From the NCBI GenBank assembly GCA_001776335.1, contig MFAZ01000018.1:54657-86955 (forward strand): DNA of 32,299 bases, in the 5' to 3' direction. Origin of the DNA: Candidatus Curtissbacteria bacterium RIFCSPHIGHO2_01_FULL_41_11 (GTDB lineage: Bacteria; Patescibacteriota; Microgenomatia; Curtissbacterales; GWA2-41-24). A model generated the notes under the pieces. It was not told where the DNA came from and searched no databases. It was given only the letters and a program-made list of their open reading frames with translations. Every line of letters starts with the position of its first letter. Position 1 is the stretch's first letter. Shown in pieces: positions 8,456 through 16,618 of the stretch. Both the position numbers and the translations under genes were made by a program.

Positions 8456-9508
8456 ATGAGTATACAAGAATATTTGGAAATTGTTGTTAAAAAAGAAGCT
8501 TCGGACTTGCATTTGGTTGTAGGGTCCCCGGCGATGGTAAGAATTGACGGACAGCTGATGCCGGTTTCGGCTGCACCACTGACGCCTGAGGAAACAGAGA
8601 CTCTGGTTTTTGAGCTATTGTCTCCTGAGCAAAAGGAAATGCTGCTGGTAAATAAGGAACTGGATTTTTCTTTTGCTCTTGGAGATGTTGCCAGGTTTAG
8701 GGTAAACGCTTACTTCCAAAAGGGATATCTTTCGGCAGCTTTGAGGCTGATTCCTTCTTATATAAAATCTATAGAAGAATTAAACCTGCCAAGAATTTGT
8801 CATAATTTCTCTAAATTGAGACAAGGTTTCGTTTTGGTTACGGGACCAACAGGTCATGGTAAGTCTACTACCATTGCTTCAATGATTAACGAGATTAATC
8901 AAACAAAAGCATTGCACGTTGTGACAATCGAGGATCCTATTGAATATGTATACCCGAAAGCAAAGTCTTTAGTTTCCCAGAGGGAGATGCATCTTGATAC
9001 CCACTCGTGGGAGGTGGCTTTGAGGTCGGCACTGCGGGAAGACCCGGATGTTGTTTTGGTGGGAGAAATGCGAGATTTCGAGACAATCGCTGCTGCTATT
9101 ACAGTCGCTGAGACCGGCCATTTGGTTTTTGCTACGCTTCACACCAATTCTGCTGCACAGTCAATTGACAGAATCATAGACGTTTTTCCTGAAAATCAGC
9201 AGATCCAGGTTAGAATGCAGCTGGCTTCCACGATCGCCGGTATTATTTCAATTAGGCTTGTTCCTGCAATAGGAGGAGGGAGACTGCCTGCTGTGGAGAT
9301 ACTTCTTGCCAGTTCGGCAGTACAAACGGCAATCCGCGAGGGAAAAACTCATATGATTGACAATATTATCCAGACTTCAGGGAGGGAAGGAATGCTTTTA
9401 ATGGATGCCTCGCTTGCTTATTTAGTGAAAGCAGGCAGAATTTCTATGGATGTTGCAAATGCCTACTCTATGAGGCCTGAAGAGCTCGATCGCATGATTG
9501 GACAATAA
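8456..9508 (+). CDS. pilT: Pilus retraction ATPase PilT
   Basis: A 350-residue PilT, typical length. It begins with the family N-terminus ASDLHLVVGSPAMVRIDG, then RFRVNAYFQKG and AALRLIPS. Walker A is GPTGHGKS at 130-137, Walker B is VVLVGEMRD and the His box is FATLHTNSAAQSIDRIID. PilT disassembles the pilus fibre and drives retraction. Its stop overlaps the next start in TAATG, so pilC is coupled. There is no Shine-Dalgarno; the start is 3 bases past a heptamer array. PilT against a second PilB is decided by the SDLH N-terminus, the short length and the absence of the four-Cys zinc site. Confidence 0.95.
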   Translation: MSIQEYLEIVVKKEASDLHLVVGSPAMVRIDGQLMPVSAAPLTPEETETLVFELLSPEQKEMLLVNKELDFSFALGDVARFRVNAYFQKGYLSAALRLIPSYIKSIEELNLPRICHNFSKLRQGFVLVTGPTGHGKSTTIASMINEINQTKALHVVTIEDPIEYVYPKAKSLVSQREMHLDTHSWEVALRSALREDPDVVLVGEMRDFETIAAAITVAETGHLVFATLHTNSAAQSIDRIIDVFPENQQIQVRMQLASTIAGIISIRLVPAIGGGRLPAVEILLASSAVQTAIREGKTHMIDNIIQTSGREGMLLMDASLAYLVKAGRISMDVANAYSMRPEELDRMIGQ

Positions 9509-10719
9509 TGAGTTTATACAATTTTTCAGCCAAGGATATAACAGGTAAGAAGTATACTGGTGAGGTCGAGGTTTTGGACGAAAAAACCCTAGTTGCAACT
9601 TTACAGAAGCAAGGTTTAACGCCGGTTGCGATTAAACAAAAAAATTCGCTTTCTCTTAAAGCCGCGGTTATTCCAAAATTCGGTAAATCGGTTTCTTCTA
9701 GTGAGATTGTCGGTTTTACGAGACAACTTTCAACAATGATTTCCGCCGGGCTTCCTCTGACTGATGCTTTAGTGATACTGGAAAAGCAATCAAAAAATGC
9801 CTATTTTTCGAGAATCATCGGCGAGATTGTTGCCGACGTTGAGGGCGGGATGGCTCTTTCTTCGGCACTTTCTAAGCATATAGGAGTTTTCGACGTAGTT
9901 TATATAAAGCTGGTAGAAGCCGGAGAAACCGGTGGAGTATTGGACAAAATTTTAATAAAACTTGCAGAAACACTTGAAAAAGAAAGAGAGTTCAAAAGCA
10001 AGACAAAAGGTGCTTTTATTTATCCTTCAATAGTTGTCGGGGTGATGATACTTGTAATGAGTATTATGATGATTTTTGTCATACCAAAGCTTACGGCTCT
10101 TTATACTGAAATAGGTGCAAATTTACCTCTTCCTACAAAAGTTCTGATATTCGTGTCTAACTTTATGAGGAATTTTTGGTGGCTTTTGATTATGATGACT
10201 GTTGGGGCTTTTTACGGTCTGAGAGTTTTTGCGAAAACAGAGAAAGGATCTCGAATTATTTCTGTTTTCGTTTTGAGGCTTCCTATTTGGGGAAAGATAA
10301 GAAAGACGCTGATTTTGGCGCAGTTTACAAGAACTTTAGGTCTTCTGATTGGTGCCGGAATTCCGATTATTACAGCCTTAAAAGTGGTGGCGGATTTACT
10401 TGCAAGTCCGTCTTATCGGGAAGGGTTAGATTATGCAATAAGCCGTGTTGAGCGAGGTTCCCCTCTTTATCAGCCGCTAGCCACAAATCCGATTTTTCCA
10501 CCAATTATTGGACAAATGCTTAGAGTCGGTGAGGAAACAGGCAAGATGGACGAGGTCTTAGGGAGGCTCTCTGTTTATTTCGAAGGAGAGGGAGAAAATT
10601 TAATTAGGAATCTAACGACCGCACTCGAACCTGTGATTTTGGTTGTTTTGGGTCTTGGTGTCGGAGTTTTGGTACTTTCGATTATTCTTCCTATATATAA
10701 CTTGACTGCACAGTTTTAA
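9508..10719 (+). CDS. pilC: Type IV pilus inner-membrane platform protein PilC
   Basis: A 403-residue PilC/GspF protein with the usual two copies of the T2SSF domain, about 65-190 and 270-395. The N-terminus (YNFSAKDITGKKYTGEVE) is the conserved leader region. Domain signatures include FTRQLSTMISAGLPLTDAL and the second-copy AQFTRTLGLLIGAGIPI. Three strong membrane segments lie near 168-190, 215-238 and 375-398. PilC connects the ATPases to the growing pilus. The start overlaps the pilT stop by one base. The following 142 bases before the pilin carry the pilin promoter. Confidence 0.95.
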   Translation: MSLYNFSAKDITGKKYTGEVEVLDEKTLVATLQKQGLTPVAIKQKNSLSLKAAVIPKFGKSVSSSEIVGFTRQLSTMISAGLPLTDALVILEKQSKNAYFSRIIGEIVADVEGGMALSSALSKHIGVFDVVYIKLVEAGETGGVLDKILIKLAETLEKEREFKSKTKGAFIYPSIVVGVMILVMSIMMIFVIPKLTALYTEIGANLPLPTKVLIFVSNFMRNFWWLLIMMTVGAFYGLRVFAKTEKGSRIISVFVLRLPIWGKIRKTLILAQFTRTLGLLIGAGIPIITALKVVADLLASPSYREGLDYAISRVERGSPLYQPLATNPIFPPIIGQMLRVGEETGKMDEVLGRLSVYFEGEGENLIRNLTTALEPVILVVLGLGVGVLVLSIILPIYNLTAQF

Positions 10720-10776
10720 TTTTAGGGAAGTCAAATTGTGCTCCTCAGCCATTATAGGGATTACTGGTTGTGGTCC

Positions 10777-10805
10777 TTGACAAGTTAAAATTGAATAGTG
10801 ATACT
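10777..10805 (+). promoter_or_regulatory. Predicted promoter of the major pilin gene
   Basis: A perfect TTGACA (10777-10782), 17-base spacer and GATACT (10800-10805, four of six matches). It lies about 57 bases before the pilin ATG. A separate promoter fits the need for high pilin expression. Confidence 0.6.
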
Positions 10806-10861
10806 TATATTGATAGTGGAAAAATCAAGGAATTATTCCGAGAGGAGGTGAAACTTAAATA

Positions 10862-11305
10862 ATGATTAAATCTGCCCAGAGAAAGTTCTTCAAAGGTTTC
10901 ACCTTAATCGAGCTTCTTATCGTAATTGCAATTCTCGGTATTTTGGCGGCAGCGGTATTGGTTGCTGTAAACCCACTTAAAAGACAACAGCAGGCGCGTG
11001 ATGCCGGACGAAAAAGTGACGTTGGACAATTAGTTACTGCTTTGCAGGCTTTTTATACAACTCCCGGATCTGGTAGTTACCCAACAAGTATGGCCACGCT
11101 TGTAAGTACCGGAGATTTGAAACAACTTCCAACGGATCCTACAGGAGACAGTAATTATGGATACGATTATTCTGCTGACTCGACAGAGGCGGCTGTTTGG
11201 GCCACTCTTGAAAATCCGAATACTACAGGAACAGTTTGGTGTTGGCAGTCTACTTCCGGTAAGGCTCAAGAAGTGTCGTTGAGTGTATGTACGAATAACT
11301 TGTAA
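10862..11305 (+). CDS. pilA: Major type IV pilin (PilA-like)
   Basis: A 147-residue prepilin. The class III signal is MIKSAQRKFFKG followed by FTLIELLIVIAILGILAAA; cleavage would fall after Gly12, leaving Phe at +1 and Glu17 at +5. A short helix and variable head follow. Cys127 and Cys143 near the C-terminus can form the D-region disulfide of many pilins. It is the best major-pilin candidate: it has its own promoter, the clearest Shine-Dalgarno in the window (AGGAGG at about 10843-10848) and its own strong terminator. The head (YPTSMATLVSTGDLKQLPTD) is the common GspG-like form, so a pseudopilin role cannot be excluded. Confidence 0.92.
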   Translation: MIKSAQRKFFKGFTLIELLIVIAILGILAAAVLVAVNPLKRQQQARDAGRKSDVGQLVTALQAFYTTPGSGSYPTSMATLVSTGDLKQLPTDPTGDSNYGYDYSADSTEAAVWATLENPNTTGTVWCWQSTSGKAQEVSLSVCTNNL

Positions 11306-11328
11306 GTCAGGTGAGATTAAGATAATTT

Positions 11329-11362
11329 GAGCACAACATAAGCTTTGTTGTGCTCATTTTTT
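11329..11362 (+). terminator. Intrinsic terminator of the pilin gene
   Basis: A perfect 10-base stem, GAGCACAACA (11329-11338) with TGTTGTGCTC (11346-11355), 7-base loop, then a T-rich tail at 11357-11362. One of the strongest terminators in the window. Confidence 0.92.
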
Positions 11363-11366
11363 ATTC

Positions 11367-11406
11367 GAAAATCTTGAGCGTAGATATGGTTTAAAAAAAG
11401 ATTTTC
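11367..11406. repeat. Nine-base inverted repeat before the DUF2723 gene
   Basis: GAAAATCTT (11367-11375) and AAGATTTTC (11398-11406), perfect complement, 22 bases apart. It lies between the pilin terminator and the next start, so it could be an operator or a leader hairpin. No firm promoter is seen nearby. Confidence 0.5.
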
Positions 11407-11414
11407 TGGTAATC

Positions 11415-13451
11415 TTGGTAAGCCCTATGTTTATTGCCTTTTTACTTTCCTCTTTTATCCTTGCGATTTACTCTCTAGGGGTGTCAAAAGCAGTTTTTGG
11501 TGGAGATTCGGGAGACATAATTCTTTCTTATTTCTTTGCCGGTGTTCCCCATCCTCCCGGTTATCCGCTAAATACTATTCTTGGGTGGCTGATTACGAGG
11601 TTTGAATTTGGAAGTACATTTGCTTTCCGTGCAAATTATGTTTCGGCTATTTATGAGGCAATTACCATCGGTTTTCTCTGTCTTGTAATTTCCCGTTTGA
11701 CTAAAAGCAAATTGATTGCAATTTCCTCTTCATTATTTTTGGCATTTGTTCCATTGTTTTGGCTTTACGGACATATGGCTGAAGTTTTTCAGCTTGCTTC
11801 CCTTCTGGCTGTTGTTTCTGTTTTTTTTCTTTTTGAATGGCTTACTTCAGTTGAATTAAAAAAACCCAATATTAAGATGTTTTACTTTTCGTTACTATTT
11901 TTCGGTCTTGATGTTTTCCATCACCATACTGTTTTGTTGCTTTCACCTGCCTATCTTTACATTCTTTTAAAAACAAGAAGGCAAATTTTTTTGAAGAAAA
12001 AGAGAGTCGTGATGGGTATTTTGGCTTTTTTTGCCGGTTTTTTACCTTACATTTTTATTCCCTTTGCGGCTTTTAGACATACCCCTGTTAACTGGGATTC
12101 ACCGACAAATCTAAAAAATTTTTTTCAATTGATAACTCGCGGGGATTATGGAACCTTTACTGCTGCCCGTGATTTAATAGGGTTTACTCCAGAGGCCAGA
12201 TTTATTCAAATTTACTGGTATTTTAAAGTTTTTATAGCGGATTTTACCTACATTGGTTTAGCCTTGATAGTGCTTGGGTTAATTTATCTTTTCTTGCGAA
12301 AACGGCGTTATTTTATTTTTCTAACACTTGCAGTTTTTATGACAGGCCCTTTTTTCTTATTTTATGCTTCCTTTCCTTTGGTTGATGTATTTCTACAGGG
12401 CGTATCCGAAAGGTTTTTACTGCTTTCCTATTTATTTTTGACAATAATATTAGGATTTGGCTTTTTGGTAATTCGGGACTTTGCCATATGGTTTTTTGGA
12501 AAGTGGATTTCTTTTAAAAAAGAGCTTATTAGCTTGACGGTTGGTTTAAGTTTTCTTATTATTCCTTTCAATCTCGCTATTATAAATTGGCCTAAGGCGG
12601 ATTTATCTAATTATCAACTAGGTGATGTGCTTGCACGAGATTTTTTGTCTTCGGCCGATCCTCCCGGTATTATTTTGCTGACCGGAGATACCAATGCTTT
12701 TAACGCACAGTACACATATTACGTAGAAAACTTTAATAGAGATTCAAAGGTTTTTCTTTTGGCAAGATTGACGAGGCCAAGTTATAGATTAGAAGTGATG
12801 AAGCTGAATGAGGATTTGAAATTTCCGGAGAGTTTTAAATCTGATGAAATTTTTACTCTGGATGAATTTTTTCCTGAGTTTTTGGAGTTGAATTACGATA
12901 AATACCCTTTTTATGCTATGCAGTCTCTTGTGCTTCCAGATGGTTATGTTCTTGTTAATGAGGGTATGTTATTGCGGATTTATAAGAAGCAGGATAAACC
13001 ATCTGTCGACGAGCAGGCGGATAGAATAATTAAGAATCTTGAACGGAACAAATTTACCAAAGAAACGGGGATGAGTCAGTATCAGCAATTTTTCGGAGAA
13101 GATATCCTGTCTATTTATGTTCATGCCTATATTGAAAACGGGATGTCACTTTTGAGGTTGGAAAAGAGAGATGAGGCCAGAAAACTTTTTAACTTAGCGC
13201 TTGATTTTGAAAAAAACAACCGCAGGGCGCTTTATGGTTTAGCTCTAAGCTATGCTTTGGACAAGGATTGTCAAAAGTCTTCAGATTTATTTTTAAAAAT
13301 GACTCAGCAGGACGAGAAAGACTGGGAAGCATGGACCGGACTGGAAAATGTTTACAAGTTTTGTTTTGGTGACGAGAGAAAAGCGAGCGAAATTTCGGAG
13401 AAGTCTAAACAGCTACAGCAAATTAATAACAAAGATCTTGATAAGCTGTAG
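11415..13451 (+). CDS. DUF2723-type polytopic membrane protein with C-terminal TPR-like region
   Basis: A 678-residue protein. Its N-terminus has the hallmark of the DUF2723 family: GGDSGDIILSYF at 29-40 and HPPGYPL at 46-52. About ten hydrophobic segments follow to near residue 395, then a soluble part. At about 575-665 are helix pairs resembling TPRs (AYIENGMSLLRLEKRDEARK, ALYGLALSYALDKDC). DUF2723 proteins are related to GT-C glycosyltransferases such as protein O-mannosyltransferases, with the first-loop Asp as the likely catalytic site; acting on a lipid-linked sugar outside the membrane is inference. The start may be TTG at 11415 or ATG at 11427. It lies just after the pilin gene, so a pilin-modifying role is possible. 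It converges on the next gene with an 11-base gap. Confidence 0.8.
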   Translation: MVSPMFIAFLLSSFILAIYSLGVSKAVFGGDSGDIILSYFFAGVPHPPGYPLNTILGWLITRFEFGSTFAFRANYVSAIYEAITIGFLCLVISRLTKSKLIAISSSLFLAFVPLFWLYGHMAEVFQLASLLAVVSVFFLFEWLTSVELKKPNIKMFYFSLLFFGLDVFHHHTVLLLSPAYLYILLKTRRQIFLKKKRVVMGILAFFAGFLPYIFIPFAAFRHTPVNWDSPTNLKNFFQLITRGDYGTFTAARDLIGFTPEARFIQIYWYFKVFIADFTYIGLALIVLGLIYLFLRKRRYFIFLTLAVFMTGPFFLFYASFPLVDVFLQGVSERFLLLSYLFLTIILGFGFLVIRDFAIWFFGKWISFKKELISLTVGLSFLIIPFNLAIINWPKADLSNYQLGDVLARDFLSSADPPGIILLTGDTNAFNAQYTYYVENFNRDSKVFLLARLTRPSYRLEVMKLNEDLKFPESFKSDEIFTLDEFFPEFLELNYDKYPFYAMQSLVLPDGYVLVNEGMLLRIYKKQDKPSVDEQADRIIKNLERNKFTKETGMSQYQQFFGEDILSIYVHAYIENGMSLLRLEKRDEARKLFNLALDFEKNNRRALYGLALSYALDKDCQKSSDLFLKMTQQDEKDWEAWTGLENVYKFCFGDERKASEISEKSKQLQQINNKDLDKL

Positions 13452-13462
13452 TAATAATTTTG

Positions 13463-15640
13463 TTAGATGTGAGTTTCATTTCTGCGAAAAGCCTTTTTTG
13501 TTCTCAATAGAAGAAACAGCAGAATTAGATGTGAAGCTAGGCTTATTATTAGGCCTAGATTAAAAGAGAACGGTTTGAAGGAAAAATTTACATGATGCTT
13601 TCCTTCCGGCAAGAAGATTGCTTTTGAATTAACATTTGCAGGAAGAATCTCTGTTTTTTCCCCGTCAATTTTTGCCTTCCATCCGGGATAAAATGAATCG
13701 GAAACAACCAGTATTCCGGGTTTTTGAGTTGTCACAAGAAGGTCGTATTCCCCTTCTAGATTTTTGTTCACTTTGACTTCGCCGGCGCTTTCTTCTAAGT
13801 CCAATTTGATATTTTTTTCCAGAAGTACTGTTTTTGTCGGATCGATCTCCTTATATTTTTGGAAGTAGTCCTGAATAGAATTTACGGTTTGAAAGGAGTA
13901 ATAGATCGAGAATTTTGGTAAATAAGAAGAACTTTCGTAAATGTAGTACTTAAAATTATCTTTTTCTGTTTCAAAAATTTTTGAATAGTCATTATTTTTA
14001 ATCTCTTGCGAGGATAAAAGGTATCTAACGTTTTGAGAGTCTAACAACTTTTTAAAACTTGATGACAATTCTAAGCCAGAATCTGATTTTGCCGCCTCTA
14101 GCATTATTGATTGTTCTAAATTAAACCTTTTTGTAGGCAAAACGACATACCCGTTTAATTGATTGAGATCAAAAAATACATTGTAATTTTCTTCTAAAGA
14201 ATTTAGAAAAAATTTATAATACTCCGACTGGTTTTCCCAACCATTTTTTACAAAAATATTGTTCCATGTGTTTTCACCTATTTTCGCGATCCGATAGTCC
14301 TTAAAGTTTTTATCTAGTTTGTAAAAGCTTTCAGGGGGAGCTAGCCATTCTTTGCTTTTTCCGATTGGGTGATATGACCACCATTTTGAAAATAAATCGA
14401 AGGTCGTTAAAGAAATTACGAGCAGAAAAAATATGAATTTAGGTCTAGACGACATTTTTTTGGAAAAGAGGTTCAAAGTATAAGCTGCGAGAATAACTAA
14501 AAAGAATTGAGTGAAAAGATTAAAACGAGCCGGGACCCTAAAAAAGGATAATGGTGGAAATGAAAATAAAATATGGGTCGGAGCTAAAGTTCCGAGTGAT
14601 AAAAGTAGTGTTATTGCCGTCAAAATTACTATGGTGAAAAAAAGTTTATCCTTTTTCTTTTGGAAAGTGAGATAAAATACTCCAAAAAGCGAGAGAGAAA
14701 TCGGTAAGAGACCGATGTAGGTAGTATTTTCCCAGAAAATCCCAGTATTTTGCCAATTTGTACTATTGTAGGTACCATTTTTTGCAGAGCCGAGAATAAA
14801 GGGGTTGATATAAGTTTTGAGGTTGTTAATTTTCATCGGGATGGAATTTAAAATGGTAGAAGGGTTGACCCCTTTTTCTCGAATTGAATATTGAGTCAAT
14901 TCAACCGCAGGGAGCAGCTGAATTGCTGACAGGCTGAAAGTGAAAATGAGAATGAGGCAAAACAAAAGAAAGCTTTTGATAAAATTTTTTTTGGTTTTTA
15001 AAATTGCATAAAGAAAAATTAGTGAAGTGAATAGAAATATTGCATAAACGAATATTTGTGCGAAGCCGACAAGTAAAAATTGCGAGAAAAGAAATGAGAG
15101 TACAAGAAAGTTTTTTAAAGAAGTTTTTTTAAGAAAAAAGATTACGAACATGAGCGTTAAAGGGAGTAGCGAAATAGTTTGAATGACTCCGAGGTGAGAA
15201 ATTCGTAGAACCATTGCAGCTGAAAATGTAAAACTGACGGCCCCGAAGATGGAAGAATATTCATTAATGTTTAACGATCTTAGGAGCGAATACATTCCCA
15301 AAGCCGAAATTAAAAAGGTTACAAGATATAGAGTCGGTATGGCGATTTCGAAAGGTAAAGCTGAAAAAATTATTATATTTGGTATGAAGAAAGTTCCGGT
15401 TATGGCTTCGGAAAAAATCGGATAACCCTGGGCTATATTATTTTGCCATAATGGAAATTTAAAGCTTCTCAGGTTTTGTGACAGTACAAATTTGTTTGGC
15501 AGATTTAGATGAAGCAGGTCACTTCTGCCAAAATCCGGAGTTACAAAAATTGACGGAGGGAAATAGAGCCTAACGAAAAATGATAAAACTACGAAGAATA
15601 TAAAAAACTGTGGCCATAGGCTTGTTATCCTTCTTCGCAT
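13463..15640 (-). CDS. YfhO-type polytopic membrane protein (GT-C-like)
   Basis: A 725-residue protein with roughly a dozen hydrophobic segments. After the first helix comes an outside loop with acidic residues (PDFGRSDLLHLNLPNK, 35-50) and PLWQNNIAQGYPIFSEA (63-79), which is the pattern of YfhO/GT-C glycosyltransferases. A soluble part covers about 430-690 and includes FYPGWKAKIDGEKTEILPAN, close to the YfhO C-terminal beta domain; a final helix and RTKKAFRRNE end the protein. YfhO in Firmicutes takes part in glycosylating lipoteichoic acid; a matching role here is inference. It is the only minus-strand gene inside the pilus locus, divergent from pilD. Confidence 0.75.
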   Translation of the reverse strand: MRRRITSLWPQFFIFFVVLSFFVRLYFPPSIFVTPDFGRSDLLHLNLPNKFVLSQNLRSFKFPLWQNNIAQGYPIFSEAITGTFFIPNIIIFSALPFEIAIPTLYLVTFLISALGMYSLLRSLNINEYSSIFGAVSFTFSAAMVLRISHLGVIQTISLLPLTLMFVIFFLKKTSLKNFLVLSFLFSQFLLVGFAQIFVYAIFLFTSLIFLYAILKTKKNFIKSFLLFCLILIFTFSLSAIQLLPAVELTQYSIREKGVNPSTILNSIPMKINNLKTYINPFILGSAKNGTYNSTNWQNTGIFWENTTYIGLLPISLSLFGVFYLTFQKKKDKLFFTIVILTAITLLLSLGTLAPTHILFSFPPLSFFRVPARFNLFTQFFLVILAAYTLNLFSKKMSSRPKFIFFLLVISLTTFDLFSKWWSYHPIGKSKEWLAPPESFYKLDKNFKDYRIAKIGENTWNNIFVKNGWENQSEYYKFFLNSLEENYNVFFDLNQLNGYVVLPTKRFNLEQSIMLEAAKSDSGLELSSSFKKLLDSQNVRYLLSSQEIKNNDYSKIFETEKDNFKYYIYESSSYLPKFSIYYSFQTVNSIQDYFQKYKEIDPTKTVLLEKNIKLDLEESAGEVKVNKNLEGEYDLLVTTQKPGILVVSDSFYPGWKAKIDGEKTEILPANVNSKAIFLPEGKHHVNFSFKPFSFNLGLIISLASHLILLFLLLRTKKAFRRNETHI

Positions 15641-15685
15641 TGAGAACAGTGTAGCAAAAGATTTATAGTAAACAAAGTAAAGATT

Positions 15686-15714
15686 TTGTAAAGGTATAAA
15701 AATTCAGATACTAT
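15686..15714 (+). promoter_or_regulatory. Predicted pilD promoter giving a leaderless message
   Basis: TTGTAA (15686-15691), exactly 17 bases, TACTAT (15709-15714). Transcription would begin near 15721, at or beside the GTG start codon at 15722. Confidence 0.55.
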
Positions 15715-15721
15715 TTATTTT

Positions 15722-16492
15722 GTGGTTTTCTTATTGATACTCTTATTTATCCTGGGTTCTGCTCTCGGGAGTTTTTTGAACGTGCTTATAGATAGAAGCG
15801 TGAAGCGGGAGAGCTTTATTCGCGGCAGGTCTTACTGTGACTTTTGTCACGCTTCTCTTGGAGCATTAGACCTGGTGCCAATTGCGAGCTTTGTCGCCCT
15901 CGGTGCGAGGTGCCGGTATTGTCACAAAAAGCTTTCTTGGCAATATCCAATTGTTGAGTCTCTAAGCGGGTTATTATTTGCCTTAACTCTCTATCATCTG
16001 GCGTCTTCTGGTGTAATCAATCCCGGCACTCTTATTCTCTATTTATTTCTAATTTGTGTTTTTATAGTCGTCTCTGTTATTGATTTTAAGTTCTCGCTTA
16101 TCCCGACAAGTTTTGTCTTTTTGGCTTCTTTGGTGGTCCTTTTTTATAATTTTTTTTCCATGGGATCCGGGGCTTTTGTGGTTTCTGTAGTTAGTGCTTT
16201 TGGTCTTGCCGGATTTTTTATTCTTTTAATACTACTCACTCGTGGTCGAGGTATGGGTACTGGAGATGTGCCTTTGGTATTTTTGATCGCCTTGATTCTT
16301 TCCTGGCCTCTTTCCCTCCTGTCGATATTCCTTTCTTTCTTTCTCGGGGCCGTGGTATCTTTGTTGCTTTTGGCAGTTGGTAAAAAAAGGATTGGTCAGA
16401 CTATTCCATTTGGTCCGTTTTTAGCAACAGGCGCAGTCATTTCAATGTTTTGGGGACAGACGATTTTGGTTTGGTATCTGGGTATGGTCTGA
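15722..16492 (+). CDS. pilD: Prepilin peptidase/N-methyltransferase PilD
   Basis: A 256-residue peptidase with about eight membrane segments. The N-terminal part has GSALGSFLNVLIDR and the cytoplasmic zinc loop Cys39/Cys42 and Cys64/Cys67 (CDFC, CRYC) that goes with the N-methyltransferase activity. Catalytic aspartates are Asp121 (VIDFKFSLIP) and Asp182 in the GxGD motif GTGD at 179-182. It cleaves the class III signal of the prepilins in this locus and methylates the new N-terminus. The only usual start in frame after the upstream stop at 15689 is GTG at 15722. There is no Shine-Dalgarno, and a promoter lies so close that the message may be leaderless. Confidence 0.95.
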   Translation: MVFLLILLFILGSALGSFLNVLIDRSVKRESFIRGRSYCDFCHASLGALDLVPIASFVALGARCRYCHKKLSWQYPIVESLSGLLFALTLYHLASSGVINPGTLILYLFLICVFIVVSVIDFKFSLIPTSFVFLASLVVLFYNFFSMGSGAFVVSVVSAFGLAGFFILLILLTRGRGMGTGDVPLVFLIALILSWPLSLLSIFLSFFLGAVVSLLLLAVGKKRIGQTIPFGPFLATGAVISMFWGQTILVWYLGMV

Positions 16493-16498
16493 TAATTA

Positions 16499-16554
16499 GT
16501 GACAAGTGAGTAGTGAATAGTGAGTAGTGAATAGTGAATAGTGCATAGTGACTA
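16499..16554. repeat. Heptamer array of eight units after pilD
   Basis: GTGACAA, GTGAGTA, GTGAATA, GTGAGTA, GTGAATA x2, GTGCATA, GTGACTA, all in one 7-base register. It begins 6 bases after the pilD stop and runs directly into a REP-like hairpin element. It shares the GTGAATA unit with the gyrB leader array. Confidence 0.93.
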
Positions 16555-16556
16555 TA

Positions 16557-16600
16557 CAGTGCCATGCGGTTCTCACTCTGCGTTGCAGAGTTGCGAGCCT
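16557..16600. repeat. REP-like hairpin element, copy 1
   Basis: A 44-base element: an 18-base conserved arm (CAGTGCCATGCGGTTCTC), a perfect hairpin ACTCTGC-GTT-GCAGAGT (16575-16591), then TGCGAGCCT. A second copy is at 22098-22140. The two stems differ at two base pairs, both with compensatory changes. Confidence 0.8.
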
Positions 16601-16618
16601 AAGTGTAAAGTGGAATTA

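Noticed and set aside
10783..10840. Possible further heptamer array before the pilin gene
   Set aside because: A few GTGATAC- or GATAGTG-like units are visible but do not keep a clean 7-base register, and the promoter lies there.
13348..13563. Plus-strand frame across the end of the DUF2723 gene
   Set aside because: It overlaps the ends of two well-supported convergent genes and has no start context of its own.
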